Shown here: positions 7,265-14,957 of the stretch, one piece after another
Layout: each line of letters starts with the position of its first letter
How positions within the stretch are numbered: the stretch's first letter is position 1
NCBI GenBank assembly: GCA_041648665.1
Contig: JBAZOP010000036.1
Location: forward strand, 1 to 31,514
DNA from: a bacterium
Lineage (GTDB): Bacteria; UBA10199; 2-02-FULL-44-16; JAAZCA01
DNA: 31,514 nt
Reading direction: 5' to 3'
Program-made: the position numbers and the translations under genes
Notes under the pieces: model-generated
Databases searched by the model: none
Told to the model about the DNA's origin: nothing
What the model saw: only the letters and a program-made list of their open reading frames with translations

Positions 7265-7289
7265 ATACTAAGCCGCGTAATGAATCAGT

Positions 7290-7532
7290 ATGAAACTCTA
7301 TACACTCGGCGAGACGGCGAACCTTCTCCGCGTGAGTAGAAGCACCCTTTTAAGGCTAATTAAGGGGCAGAAGTTGAAAACCTGCAATATCGGGCCTCGG
7401 CTCGTCCGCGTCGAAGAAGCCGAGATCATCCGGTATCTTCGTGCAAGCGGTTTTATGCTCCCAGAAGCGTGCCCGTCCTCCGACGCCAATCAGAATCCGG
7501 GCAACGCTACCCCCGCAAGCGGAGGCATGTAA
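7290..7532 (+). CDS. Excisionase-like helix-turn-helix protein (80 aa)
   Basis: The first ~52 residues form a MerR/excisionase-type winged helix of the helix_turn_helix_17 kind: YTLGETANLLRVSRSTLLRLI is the helix-turn-helix, then a KLKTCNIGPRLVRV wing and EAEIIRYLRA. The remaining residues are a disordered tail rich in proline, serine and asparagine. Such proteins serve as recombination directionality factors or repressors. It is the first gene of the plus-strand replication operon and lies downstream of the inverted repeat at 7232-7264, which it may bind. Together with the integrase it would make the excision/integration switch. Confidence 0.8.
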   Translation: MKLYTLGETANLLRVSRSTLLRLIKGQKLKTCNIGPRLVRVEEAEIIRYLRASGFMLPEACPSSDANQNPGNATPASGGM

Positions 7533-7534
7533 GC

Positions 7535-7675
7535 ATGGGGCAAACCGAGCCAAAGACCTTTCCAAAGTCGTGTCTTCGGTCCCTCCCGCTCTTCTATGCC
7601 GAAGCGCTCCAGCTCCTCGCAGAGCGTGGCATGTGCAAGCTGATCGACGATGACCTCCCGGAGGCCACAGGGTGA
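7535..7675 (+). CDS. Small hypothetical protein (46 aa)
   Basis: ATG 7535 has a GGAGG ribosome-binding site (7521-7525) nine bases upstream and opens a 46-aa frame with a helical centre (SLPLFYAEALQLLAERG) and an acidic end. It starts two bases after the HTH gene and shares GTGA with a possible next frame at 7672. No domain is recognised. The ribosome-binding site and packing support it as a real small gene of this operon. Confidence 0.55.
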   Translation: MGQTEPKTFPKSCLRSLPLFYAEALQLLAERGMCKLIDDDLPEATG

Positions 7676-7794
7676 GTGCAAAAGGGACGGCCGCCGGCTC
7701 CTCGACCGGCAGCACGGATGGCACGCCTCGCGGACGTACAACCGTTCTTATGGCGTGCGGCCTCTTAAGCCTTTTCGCGGAGGTGCCGGCATGA
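7672..7794 (+). CDS. Possible small translationally coupled frame (40 aa)
   Basis: A GTG at 7672 overlaps the previous stop by GTGA, is seven bases after GGAGG (7660-7664), and its frame ends by an ATGA overlap with the start at 7791, as elsewhere in this operon. The peptide, however, is low-complexity (glycine, serine, threonine). A competing frame across the same bases joins directly in frame to the 7791 gene and reads more like a folded protein (GWHASRTYNRSYGVRPLKPF). One of the two is probably translated; I cannot decide which. Confidence 0.3.
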   Translation: MSAKGTAAGSSTGSTDGTPRGRTTVLMACGLLSLFAEVPA

Positions 7795-8039
7795 CCGAGC
7801 GCGTACCCATCGTGCACGAGCTCGGGCGCATCACGCTCTATGTCGGCAGAAACGGGCCGATGCTCGGCGTCTTCGCTCGTGTCTCCGTGCGGCCAGAGCT
7901 GATCGGGACGAAGCTCGACGACGTGCTCATTCAGATGCAGAACGACCTCGGCGACGTTATGACGAAGGCCGGCTTCGACGGCTACGCCGCACTCGCGGCT
8001 CTTGAGAAGGTCCAGAAGGCCGAGGGGGTGCGGCCATGA
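7791..8039 (+). CDS. Small hypothetical protein (82 aa)
   Basis: ATG 7791 has a near-ideal GGAGGT six bases upstream. The product begins with a predicted beta-strand region (VHELGRITLYVGRNGPMLGVFARV) and ends in a long helix (DLGDVMTKAGFDGYAALAALEKVQ). The frame is open upstream to an ATG at 7650, which would add a 47-aa N-terminal extension with a plausible sequence; the strong ribosome-binding site favours the short form. It overlaps the next gene by ATGA. No family recognised. Confidence 0.6.
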   Translation: MTERVPIVHELGRITLYVGRNGPMLGVFARVSVRPELIGTKLDDVLIQMQNDLGDVMTKAGFDGYAALAALEKVQKAEGVRP

Positions 8040-8440
8040 CCGCCGGTACTCTTCGCACCACCGACGAACGGTATGCACGGCCTCAAAAAGCGCCGGCCGT
8101 GGTTCTTGAAGTGGACTACCGGACCGTGCCGGCGGACGAGATCAACGGATGGGGGCCGAAGTGTAAAGAGTGCGACCGCAAAATGATACGCGGAAAGTAT
8201 CGCCGCACAGGTTCAAACGGCGACCATGAGTACGTCACCGCGATGCTGGATCCGCGTCGATATCCGTTCTCCGGTATGGTCGCGGAATTTACCAGCAACG
8301 GCCATACAGACTATCTCTGGATAACGGCCGACGTCTGCGATAAGCACTTCTGCGAAGTGACGCCCGAAGAGCTCGAGAAGTTTAAGCAGGACTGCAAAAA
8401 TCAGACGGCGTGGCAGCAGGATCGGAGGGCGAAACAATGA
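8036..8440 (+). CDS. Hypothetical protein with four cysteines (134 aa)
   Basis: A soluble protein with CKEC at 43-46 and CDKHFC at 101-106, a possible split zinc site, and a central beta-rich part (YVTAMLDPRRYPFSGMV, then TDYLWITADV). The C-terminal helix is charged. It is joined by ATGA overlaps to the genes on both sides, placing it in the replication operon between the 82-aa protein and the methyltransferase. It could be a DNA-binding accessory factor. No family recognised. Confidence 0.7.
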   Translation: MTAGTLRTTDERYARPQKAPAVVLEVDYRTVPADEINGWGPKCKECDRKMIRGKYRRTGSNGDHEYVTAMLDPRRYPFSGMVAEFTSNGHTDYLWITADVCDKHFCEVTPEELEKFKQDCKNQTAWQQDRRAKQ

Positions 8441-8964
8441 ACGCGGCTCTCTTCTCAAGTGCATCGCCGGAATGGCTCACGCCGGACTGGATTATCTCTG
8501 CCGTTCAAGACGTGCTCGGCACGATCGACCTCGATCCCTGCTCGAATTCTAAAGAATTCCCGAACGTGCCGGCGCTCACGACCTTCACAAAGGATTCAGA
8601 GCCGCACCCCTTTAACCGGAATTGGCGGGGCACGGTCTATATGAATCCCCCGTATGGTCGCGGGATCAACGGGTGGGTGGGGAAGTTGGTCTATGAGTAC
8701 AACGAAGGCAATGTCCCCGAAGCGATCGCGCTTGTGCCGTCACGGACAGATACCGGATGGTTCAACCAGCTCGCAGATGCCGCCGTGTGCTGGTGCGCCA
8801 TTGAGGGGCGCGTAAAATTCGGGCGTGGCAATGGTGGATCGAGCGACCCGGCGCCGTTCCCCTCGGCGCTGATGTACCTCGGCCATAATGTGCCGTTGTT
8901 TTATCGGACCTTCTCCGAATTCGGGCGGATCTACTATCAAGTTCCCTCGGGGGTGCACGTATGA
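8437..8964 (+). CDS. dam: Phage-type DNA N6-adenine methyltransferase
   Basis: A 175-aa protein matching the phage N-6-adenine-methyltransferase family (PF05869-like). DLDPCSN at 31-37 fits the cofactor-binding region and NPPY at 70-73 is the catalytic motif of adenine methylases; ALVPSRTDTGWF follows. These enzymes transfer methyl groups from S-adenosylmethionine to adenine in DNA, often protecting mobile DNA from host restriction or marking replication origins. ATG 8437 is chosen for its GGAGGG site about eight bases upstream and the ATGA overlap; a GTG 27 bases upstream is unlikely. No cognate nuclease lies nearby, so this is an orphan methylase. Confidence 0.88.
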   Translation: MNAALFSSASPEWLTPDWIISAVQDVLGTIDLDPCSNSKEFPNVPALTTFTKDSEPHPFNRNWRGTVYMNPPYGRGINGWVGKLVYEYNEGNVPEAIALVPSRTDTGWFNQLADAAVCWCAIEGRVKFGRGNGGSSDPAPFPSALMYLGHNVPLFYRTFSEFGRIYYQVPSGVHV

Positions 8965-11255
8965 CCGCCGATTACCACGAGCTCAACCCAGACGGCATGA
9001 CCTCGTATAAGGGCCAGATGGTCCGTCGCGGCGACCTTCCCGCGATAAAGGCGGCAGAAGCGCAAACGGCGGCGCTCATGGCGGTGGTTGGCACAGAAAA
9101 ACAATTGTATCACGCTGATACAATCGAAAGTGGTGTGCCAGGCGCCGGCACAATTGTGCCACCAGATACCCGGATGCTCGACGCCGCTCTCGAGTACGCC
9201 AGCCGTATGTATCCGGTCTTCCCGCTGCACCGCCCGGGTGCCGGTGGTATCTGCACCTGCGGAAAGATACCATGCCCCGATGCCGGGAAGCATCCGCGGA
9301 CTCTGCACGGCAAGGACGACGCCACGACCGACAAGGACCAGATCCGCCAGTGGTGGAAACCGGGGCAACAGTGGAATATCGGCCTCGTCACCGGCGAGAA
9401 GGCCGGGCTCCTCGTGCTCGATGTGGATAAAGATAAAGGCGGATTCGACAGCTTGAACGCGCTCGAGCTCAAGTACCAGAAGCTCCCCGAAACGCTGCTT
9501 ATCAAGACGGGCGGCGGCGGGCTGCATTTCTACTTTGCATATCCTCGCGGCGCGAAGATCAAGAGCGGCACGGAAGTACTCGGGCCGGGCCTCGATATCA
9601 AGGCGGAAGGCGGGTATATCGTCGCGCCGCCGAGTCTGCATAAATCAGGAAACGAATACGCCGTGCTCCGCGAGGCGCTCCCCCTCGACGCGCCGTCGTG
9701 GTTTCTCGCGCTGCTCGGCTCGAATGGATCCGGATCGAAGGCACCGGCACCACCAGTGCCGGAGAAGATCATCGACGGGTCGCGGCACTCGTGGCTCGTT
9801 TCCCTCGCAGGGACGATGCGCCGGCGTGGTATGACAGAAGAGAGTATCTTCTCCGCGCTCATGGCCGAGAACCTCGCGCGGTGCGTGCCGCCGATGGGTG
9901 AAGACGAAGTGCGGAGTATCGCGGCGAGTTCGATGCAATGGACACCGACCGCGCCGCCGGGCGTACCGGCGATACCAACCGCGACCGTCGACGCCCTCCC
10001 CGACGTGGTGCGGAAGTATAACCCGGTACTCGAGGTGCGCTTAACACCGGGCCACTTCATCACCGAGTACATGGATATCCAGACCTCGCGCTCGGATGCC
10101 TACCCGGAGTATCACTTCGGTATGGCGCTCGCGCTCCTTTCAATCGTGTGCGACCGCCAGGCAGTGATGCGGTTCGAGTACGGCAATATCTTTCCGAACG
10201 TCTGGATATGCTGCCTCGGCCTCACGTCGGTATCTCGGAAGACCACCGCGATCAATGCAGGATCGGCCATTATCGACAGCGTGATGCCCGGCATCAAGCT
10301 CCCGGAAGCGTTCAGCCCGGAAGGGTTCATCGAAGAGATGGCAGAGAAGCCGCACGCCTACCTTATCCAGGATGAAGCGGCGGCGATGCTCTCGGCGATG
10401 TCAAAGCCGTATATGGGCGAGATGCGCGATCTATTCTGCCTGCTCTTCGACGGCAAGGACTATCACCGGAAGCTGCGGACCGGGAAGAAATCCGAGAAAA
10501 CATCCTTCGATATCAACGGGCCGTACCTCACGATGGTACTCGGGACCACGCCGGAGCGGTTCAAGGAAACCACGCAGATCATTGATATCCAGTCTGGGTG
10601 GCTCCTGCGGTTCGCATATCTCCACCCGGATTATCCGAAGGAATGGAAACCACCGCAAAAAATCAATAAAGACCTCGTGCCACGGTCGATGGCGCTCGCA
10701 CGCCGCGTGCAGGATCTCGCGGATCTCTTCAAGAACCAGCCTCACTATATCGAGTTCGAGCTCTCCGAGGATGCGCTCGCTGCCTTCACGGCATGGCTCA
10801 AGCGGCGCGAGGTGGACCTCATCGACAGCGCAGATGAATCGAAGAGTGCGATGTTCAGCCGGCTCCAGGCTACGGCATTGAAGTTTAGTATGCTCTTCAC
10901 TATCGGCGGCAGGAGCTTCATCGACGAAGCGAAGGCCGGCGGCATCGTCACCGTTCACACGCCCTATATGGCAGAAGCGATCCGGCTCGTTGATGAATAC
11001 TTCGAGCCGGTCGGCCTCGCCGTAATGAAGCTGGTGGAGCAGAACCGCGTCGGTAATAACCAAGATAAGATCGTGGACCTCGTGAAGCGACACGGTCGGA
11101 TCAAGCATATGGATCTGATGCGAGCGATGCATATCTCGAAGCGGGATCTCAATGAAGCAATCGAGGCGCTTCTCGAAAGTGAAGAGATCGCCGCGGCGAG
11201 TGTGTCAACCGGCGGCAGGCCGGCGATCTGGTATAGCATCAACCATACCGACTGA
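8961..11255 (+). CDS. Primase-polymerase with DUF3987-like helicase domain
   Basis: The 764-aa replication protein of the element. Residues about 72-255 form a bifunctional primase/polymerase N-terminal domain (PF09250-like): catalytic LDVDKDKGG with D154 and D156, and GGGGLHFYF with H189. Residues about 270-330 match a PriCT_1-like linker. Residues about 365-640 are a DUF3987/VirE-like P-loop region: the phosphate loop reads GLTSVSRKTT (420-429), with arginine where the glycine before lysine is usual, and Walker B is AYLIQDE (466-472). The C-terminal ~65 residues form a winged helix ending GRPAIWYSI. Cysteines near 98-105 may bind zinc. It overlaps the methylase by ATGA. It probably primes and unwinds at the element origin. 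The first ~70 residues are poorly conserved in type and their DNA holds palindromes. Confidence 0.9.
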   Translation: MTADYHELNPDGMTSYKGQMVRRGDLPAIKAAEAQTAALMAVVGTEKQLYHADTIESGVPGAGTIVPPDTRMLDAALEYASRMYPVFPLHRPGAGGICTCGKIPCPDAGKHPRTLHGKDDATTDKDQIRQWWKPGQQWNIGLVTGEKAGLLVLDVDKDKGGFDSLNALELKYQKLPETLLIKTGGGGLHFYFAYPRGAKIKSGTEVLGPGLDIKAEGGYIVAPPSLHKSGNEYAVLREALPLDAPSWFLALLGSNGSGSKAPAPPVPEKIIDGSRHSWLVSLAGTMRRRGMTEESIFSALMAENLARCVPPMGEDEVRSIAASSMQWTPTAPPGVPAIPTATVDALPDVVRKYNPVLEVRLTPGHFITEYMDIQTSRSDAYPEYHFGMALALLSIVCDRQAVMRFEYGNIFPNVWICCLGLTSVSRKTTAINAGSAIIDSVMPGIKLPEAFSPEGFIEEMAEKPHAYLIQDEAAAMLSAMSKPYMGEMRDLFCLLFDGKDYHRKLRTGKKSEKTSFDINGPYLTMVLGTTPERFKETTQIIDIQSGWLLRFAYLHPDYPKEWKPPQKINKDLVPRSMALARRVQDLADLFKNQPHYIEFELSEDALAAFTAWLKRREVDLIDSADESKSAMFSRLQATALKFSMLFTIGGRSFIDEAKAGGIVTVHTPYMAEAIRLVDEYFEPVGLAVMKLVEQNRVGNNQDKIVDLVKRHGRIKHMDLMRAMHISKRDLNEAIEALLESEEIAAASVSTGGRPAIWYSINHTD
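9101..9160. repeat. Cluster of palindromes inside the prim-pol gene
   Basis: Within 60 bases lie attgtatca-cgc-tgatacaat (9104-9124, perfect 9-bp arms), a perfect 14-bp palindrome ggcacaattgtgcc (9147-9160), ggcgcc (9141-9146) and acaattgt (9101-9108). They fall in the variable N-terminal part of the prim-pol gene. They could be a replication origin, an operator, or an mRNA structure. Confidence 0.5.
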
Positions 11256-11400
11256 CATACTCCCACGGCTAAAGCCTGTGGGGTTCTAACGTTGCCGGGC
11301 ATTCCAGCAGTGCGTCGTGGGGTATCAGTGCTCCCATTGTACCCATCTCTTTCTGGATACAATCGATCATGCTCATCTGACGGAGTGCAATGTTGAATGC
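11256..11400 (-). ncRNA. Predicted TnpB guide RNA (omega/reRNA) region
   Basis: In IS605 elements the guide RNA comes from the end of tnpB plus the right end, and its guide is the adjacent flanking DNA. Here that region is the last ~130 bases of tnpB with the right-end hairpin; the guide would begin in the minus strand of the prim-pol 3' end just below 11256. Position is by analogy with the family; 5' end unknown. Confidence 0.4.
11262..11282. repeat. IS right-end hairpin
   Basis: Stem 11262-11269 with 11274-11282, loop taaa, bulged t at 11277. It contains the tnpB stop codon (11269-11271 on the minus strand). Confidence 0.75.
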
Positions 11401-12309
11401 CGCATTCACATCAGCATGATCAACGTGCCCGCAGACCGGGCACTTGAACTCCTTTCCCTGCCGTTGACCTCGCGCACCACACCGAGAACAATCCTGCGAG
11501 GTATACGCCGGATCAACGTAGAGGACAGGAACGCCGAGCAGCTTGGCTTTGTATTCTACAAACTGTTGCAGTTGATAGAACGACCAACTGTGCAGGGCGT
11601 ATCTGAACGAACGGTGTTGTTTCCTCGTCTTGCGGATACCGTTCAGATCCTCGAAGACGAGCGCTGCGTGGAGACTCTTCGCCACATCGACAACCTTGCG
11701 GCTGATCTTGTGGTTCAGGTCTCGCACGATTCGACTCTCGCGGTCTTTCACCCGTTTCAGCTCCCTGAAGCAACCTTCTCGTTGAAGACGCTTGCGGATT
11801 GCTGAATACTTACGGTGGACGTGCAGTGCCGATTTGCCAAGTTTTTCGACCTTCCCGGTCTCCGGGTTGGCAATGACTGCAACGTGCCCGGTCGTGTTCC
11901 GGTCAACCCCGATGAACTGTCGGGGTATCATCTCCGGTAGCTCCGGCACGGTGCATGAGATATAGGCGAACTCCCGGTCGATCTCGATCTGGTTGACCTT
12001 CTGGAAGGCGGGAAACTGATAGTGCAGGGTTAGATCCAATGGCACGACGCGGATCGTTCGGGCATCGGGATCGACTTTGATGGATTGCCCCGGTACAACA
12101 AGGTTGACATTCCGTACTCGCTTGATCGTCTTCTGACTCCCGTACTTCTTGAGGATCTGGTTGGATATCGCAGATTTCAGACCGATCTCCTTGACAGCCT
12201 TGGAACTTCTACACGTCGGATTCCTGACTGCAAACTCTGCTACGGCAAACGCTTGTTTCAGTTCGGTACTGAAATCTCTGCCGTGGCGGAGTTTGTAGGT
12301 CAGCAACAC
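11269..12309 (-). CDS. tnpB: TnpB RNA-guided nuclease of IS605 type
   Basis: A 346-aa TnpB. The RuvC catalytic triad is complete: D136 in GVDRNTTG, E220 in VFEDLNGI and D300 in HADVNAAFNI. The zinc finger between the last two has C274, C277, C290 and C293 (CSRCG...CPVCG). The N-terminal half is the usual OTB/helical region. TnpB uses a guide RNA made from the element's right end to cut the empty donor site, helping the IS persist. It starts at GTG 12309 right after the tnpA stop. Its stop codon lies in the right-end hairpin. All key residues are present, so it is probably active. Confidence 0.93.
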   Translation of the reverse strand: MLLTYKLRHGRDFSTELKQAFAVAEFAVRNPTCRSSKAVKEIGLKSAISNQILKKYGSQKTIKRVRNVNLVVPGQSIKVDPDARTIRVVPLDLTLHYQFPAFQKVNQIEIDREFAYISCTVPELPEMIPRQFIGVDRNTTGHVAVIANPETGKVEKLGKSALHVHRKYSAIRKRLQREGCFRELKRVKDRESRIVRDLNHKISRKVVDVAKSLHAALVFEDLNGIRKTRKQHRSFRYALHSWSFYQLQQFVEYKAKLLGVPVLYVDPAYTSQDCSRCGARGQRQGKEFKCPVCGHVDHADVNAAFNIALRQMSMIDCIQKEMGTMGALIPHDALLECPATLEPHRL

Positions 12310-12310
12310 A

Positions 12311-12712
12311 TTAGTTCCTCTTTTGATCCTCGATATACTTCTTCACGACTTCCTCGGAGATGTGTCCGCAGGACTCGACATAGTAGCTGCGAGTCCACAA
12401 CGAGGGCAATCGCGTGCGTAGGGGTTCAAACTCCTGACGGAGTATTCTCGACGTATACCCTTTCAACTGTTGCACGATCCAGTGTGGGCTGGCGGTCGGT
12501 TTCGTCTTGACAAATAAGTGGAGATGATCCGGCATAATCTCCAGCGTCTCGACGCTGACACCGATCTCGGATGCCTTCTCTTTGAGAAGAACTTCCAATC
12601 TGTCAGAAACGGGCGGTTGAAGCACTTTCCGCCGGTATTTCGGACACCATATAATATGATACCCGACGTTGTAGACCGTGGTATTCGAGTGCGTCCACCG
12701 TTCTTTTGGCAT
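12311..12712 (-). CDS. tnpA: IS200/IS605 Y1 transposase TnpA
   Basis: A 133-aa HUH single-strand transposase. The metal-binding HUH motif is PDHLHLF (H63, H65), and the catalytic tyrosine is Y126 in VKKYIEDQ, at the expected spacing. The length is typical of the family. It acts as a dimer on the hairpin ends and moves single-stranded DNA. A TATA-like sequence near 12740-12748 is a probable promoter. tnpB follows with almost no gap, the standard IS605 order. Confidence 0.93.
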   Translation of the reverse strand: MPKERWTHSNTTVYNVGYHIIWCPKYRRKVLQPPVSDRLEVLLKEKASEIGVSVETLEIMPDHLHLFVKTKPTASPHWIVQQLKGYTSRILRQEFEPLRTRLPSLWTRSYYVESCGHISEEVVKKYIEDQKRN

Positions 12713-12772
12713 CTATATAATTATTAGTGTGCCACCAATATAAGGTTTTCGTGGTAGGTAGACGCATTCATC

Positions 12773-12792
12773 CCACGACTAAAGTCGTGGGC
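12773..12792. repeat. IS left-end hairpin
   Basis: Perfect stem cccacgac / gtcgtggg with a taaa loop, about 60 bases upstream of tnpA. It shares stem ends and loop with the right-end hairpin. Confidence 0.8.
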
Positions 12793-12800
12793 TTTCTGCT

Positions 12801-13149
12801 ACTTTGATCGTAACCTTTATCTCTCTTCGCAGAAAACAACCAAATGCAACGGGACAGTTGCAGTATGGCCCGCCTGGTAACAGGTAGAGGTTTTTGCAGA
12901 GGGAACTCCTCAACTCCCCCAGCCCGCTATTTTGCCACACACCATCGCGCAGAGTGCCAGCTCTCTTTTTCCACCGCCCTCGCCCACCGTGCCGCACCCC
13001 CTTCATAACCCCGACACCACGAAAAAAAGACACAAGCATAGTATAGTCTGCACCCTTAATAATAAGGCTTATTATCTGAAACAACCAATAACCACGTAAC
13101 AGCGTGGTGGAATACCGTGAAGGAAAATCGACGCAGAGAAGGTGGTTAA
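12801..13149 (+). promoter_or_regulatory. Intergenic region with promoter palindrome before the surface operon
   Basis: No convincing gene is seen in these ~350 bases. The left 220 bases are C-rich on the plus strand. At 13059-13075 ataataag-g-cttattat is a near-perfect palindrome that coincides with a TATA-like tract. At 13091-13108 accacg-taacag-cgtggt can form a hairpin in the leader. A GGTGG ribosome-binding site precedes a TTG at 13150. Confidence 0.45.
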
Positions 13150-13485
13150 TTGATTGCAAGAAGAAGTGGGAGCCCACACCAGACTTTCCACGGTGCGGCG
13201 CGGGAACTCCCGAGGAATACCGGGCGCCGAACTATATCTGATTTCTCGTTTCGAGCGACGCTCGCCTATTGCATGACGACGATGGCCCTTGCCGTGTTGC
13301 TGCTCGTCATGCTCGTGTCGATGGCCCTTGCTCCCGACCACCAGCTGATCCTCGACTCTAATATCTTCGGCGAGGCGCTGTGGGAACCGTGGGCCTATGG
13401 CGGCATCGTCGCGCTGCTGGCGTGGTTCGGTTATGGGATCGTCCGGGATGCATATGATCGCATTGGCGCCGAGGCATCGACATGA
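13150..13485 (+). CDS. Small membrane protein, first gene of surface operon
   Basis: A product with two hydrophobic helices: one around MALAVLLLVMLVSMAL and one around YGGIVALLAWFGYGIV. A TTG at 13150 with GGTGG about six bases upstream gives 111 aa with a basic N-terminal arm. ATG 13273 gives 70 aa starting just before the first helix. The choice is open. It overlaps the next gene by ATGA. Its plan resembles the many two-helix membrane proteins on the minus strand. Function unknown. Confidence 0.6.
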   Translation: MIARRSGSPHQTFHGAARELPRNTGRRTISDFSFRATLAYCMTTMALAVLLLVMLVSMALAPDHQLILDSNIFGEALWEPWAYGGIVALLAWFGYGIVRDAYDRIGAEAST

Positions 13486-14957
13486 TCGGGATGTCTGCAC
13501 CACGTTTCCGGGCGTTCGCAGCTCTGATGGTACTCGCGGCCTGCATCATCGGGCCGGCGCTCGCGGAGAGTTGTACGATCAACTATCCGACGACGATCTA
13601 TTACAACTCAACGGCGCCGAGCAATGGCGTCGGCGGCGCTATCGGTGCGTATGATGCCCTTGTCAGGATCAACGGTTCGACCATCGAGGCGATCGATTCG
13701 GAAGGTACGCCGATAGCGAACGGGACGGCGGGAACAGACGATGCAGCGGTTTTCAATGCAGCAATAAATGCGCTGGGTTCCGGCACCACCCTTGCCATCG
13801 GGGGCGGTGATTACACTCCGACATCCCGAATTCTTATCAATAAATCCCTCGACATCATCGGCATCGGCAATCCACGATTCACATGGAACTACGCGGTCGC
13901 CCATTACGCCATGTTCTCGTGTTCAGGGTCGAACGGCGGTTTGTATGCTCTTGCATCGGATGTCGCAGAGGGAGATCGGACGTTGACCTACGCCGGGGAT
14001 CTGTCGTCGATCATTGATGCCGGTGATCTGATCACGATCTCCGATAATACGATCTGGCAACCGGGGAGTAGCGGGACATACGCTACGTGGAAGACCGGCG
14101 AAATCCATATGGTTCGGAGCGTCTCGTATAGCAATCCCACCACGACGATCACGCTTGATGATGGACTCCTCCATAACTTTACGACAGCACAGGGCGCCAC
14201 GATGCAGCATCGCATCCCCATCACCGTGAATATCGACGGCATAACAGTAGCCGGAGACGATCCCGATCGCGCCATCTATCTTATTTCGTGCGATTACTGC
14301 AAAGACGGCACGTTTGAGGGCATCACGGCAGAACGGGTCGGGGGGTACGGCATATGCTTTACATCGAGTTATAACATGCTCGTGACGGGAAGCACCTTTC
14401 GGGACATGACCAGCGGTGTAAGCAATCTTGGGTATGGTGTCTCGGTGTCAAACGATTGCGCATACATCACCGTCACCGATAGCCATTTTGATAATTGCGG
14501 GCACGGAGTCACCGCTGGAGGGACCGGCCCCATCGGCCAACCGCGGGACATTCTCGTTACAGACAGTAGTTTCATCGCTGGTACATCGAGCGCCATCGAC
14601 GCCCATCAGATCACCGAATCGATGACGGTTGACGGCAACACGATCGGCGGCGTCTATATTTATGGCGGTATTTTGAGTGGAGCGAGAACGTCGATCATCA
14701 GGAACAACAAAGTCTGGAATACCGATACGGCAATCGGCCCGAGGGGGACCGTCTCGAACCGGACGTTTATCGTGCAAAACAATTTGATCGACAATGCCGA
14801 AAATGGCATTTTTACCAATATTGGCGAACCCAACAGTTTCGACACCCTGATCATTACGGGCAATGTTTTCAAGAGGATTTTGACGCATGATATCGATATC
14901 TCGGTTGCGATCCCCCCTTCGGCAGTAATCGAGGATAATGTGGAGTGTTCTCCATGA
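13482..14957 (+). CDS. Secreted parallel beta-helix protein (pectate-lyase-3/tailspike-like)
   Basis: A 491-aa exported protein. Residues 1-28 are a signal peptide ending GPALA. Residues about 75-110 (NGTAGTDDAAVFNAAINAL...) are the hallmark start of pectate-lyase-3/tailspike-like folds. The rest reads as right-handed beta-helix rungs with repeated NN, VT.S.F and I..N.I turns (for example SIIRNNKVWNTDTAIG, FIVQNNLIDNAENGIF). There is no C-terminal membrane anchor, so it may be secreted or bound to the neighbour. Such folds bind or cut surface polysaccharides, so a host-recognition or surface-degrading role is likely but inferred. GAGG lies eight bases before ATG 13482, and the stop overlaps the next start by ATGA. 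Confidence 0.85.
   Translation: MIGMSAPRFRAFAALMVLAACIIGPALAESCTINYPTTIYYNSTAPSNGVGGAIGAYDALVRINGSTIEAIDSEGTPIANGTAGTDDAAVFNAAINALGSGTTLAIGGGDYTPTSRILINKSLDIIGIGNPRFTWNYAVAHYAMFSCSGSNGGLYALASDVAEGDRTLTYAGDLSSIIDAGDLITISDNTIWQPGSSGTYATWKTGEIHMVRSVSYSNPTTTITLDDGLLHNFTTAQGATMQHRIPITVNIDGITVAGDDPDRAIYLISCDYCKDGTFEGITAERVGGYGICFTSSYNMLVTGSTFRDMTSGVSNLGYGVSVSNDCAYITVTDSHFDNCGHGVTAGGTGPIGQPRDILVTDSSFIAGTSSAIDAHQITESMTVDGNTIGGVYIYGGILSGARTSIIRNNKVWNTDTAIGPRGTVSNRTFIVQNNLIDNAENGIFTNIGEPNSFDTLIITGNVFKRILTHDIDISVAIPPSAVIEDNVECSP

Larger units (their letters stand above)
11256..12800 (-). mobile_element. IS200/IS605-family insertion sequence (tnpA + tnpB)
   Basis: An intact-looking element in minus orientation. 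Right end: hairpin at 11262-11282 (stem ccc ac ggc with one bulge, loop taaa). Left end: perfect 8-bp hairpin at 12773-12792 (cccacgac-taaa-gtcgtggg). Both hairpins have the same loop, as expected for single-strand transposition by a Y1 HUH transposase. The exact ends are uncertain by about 10-20 bases. It sits immediately after the prim-pol stop codon, so it appears not to interrupt a gene. Confidence 0.85.

Noticed and set aside
11317..11805. Plus-strand frame within the IS
   Set aside because: Opposite strand of tnpB, whose catalytic residues are all present.
12779..13177. Minus-strand 132-codon frame after the IS
   Set aside because: It runs from promoter-like DNA into the IS left end, has no ribosome-binding site or domain, and looks like chance.
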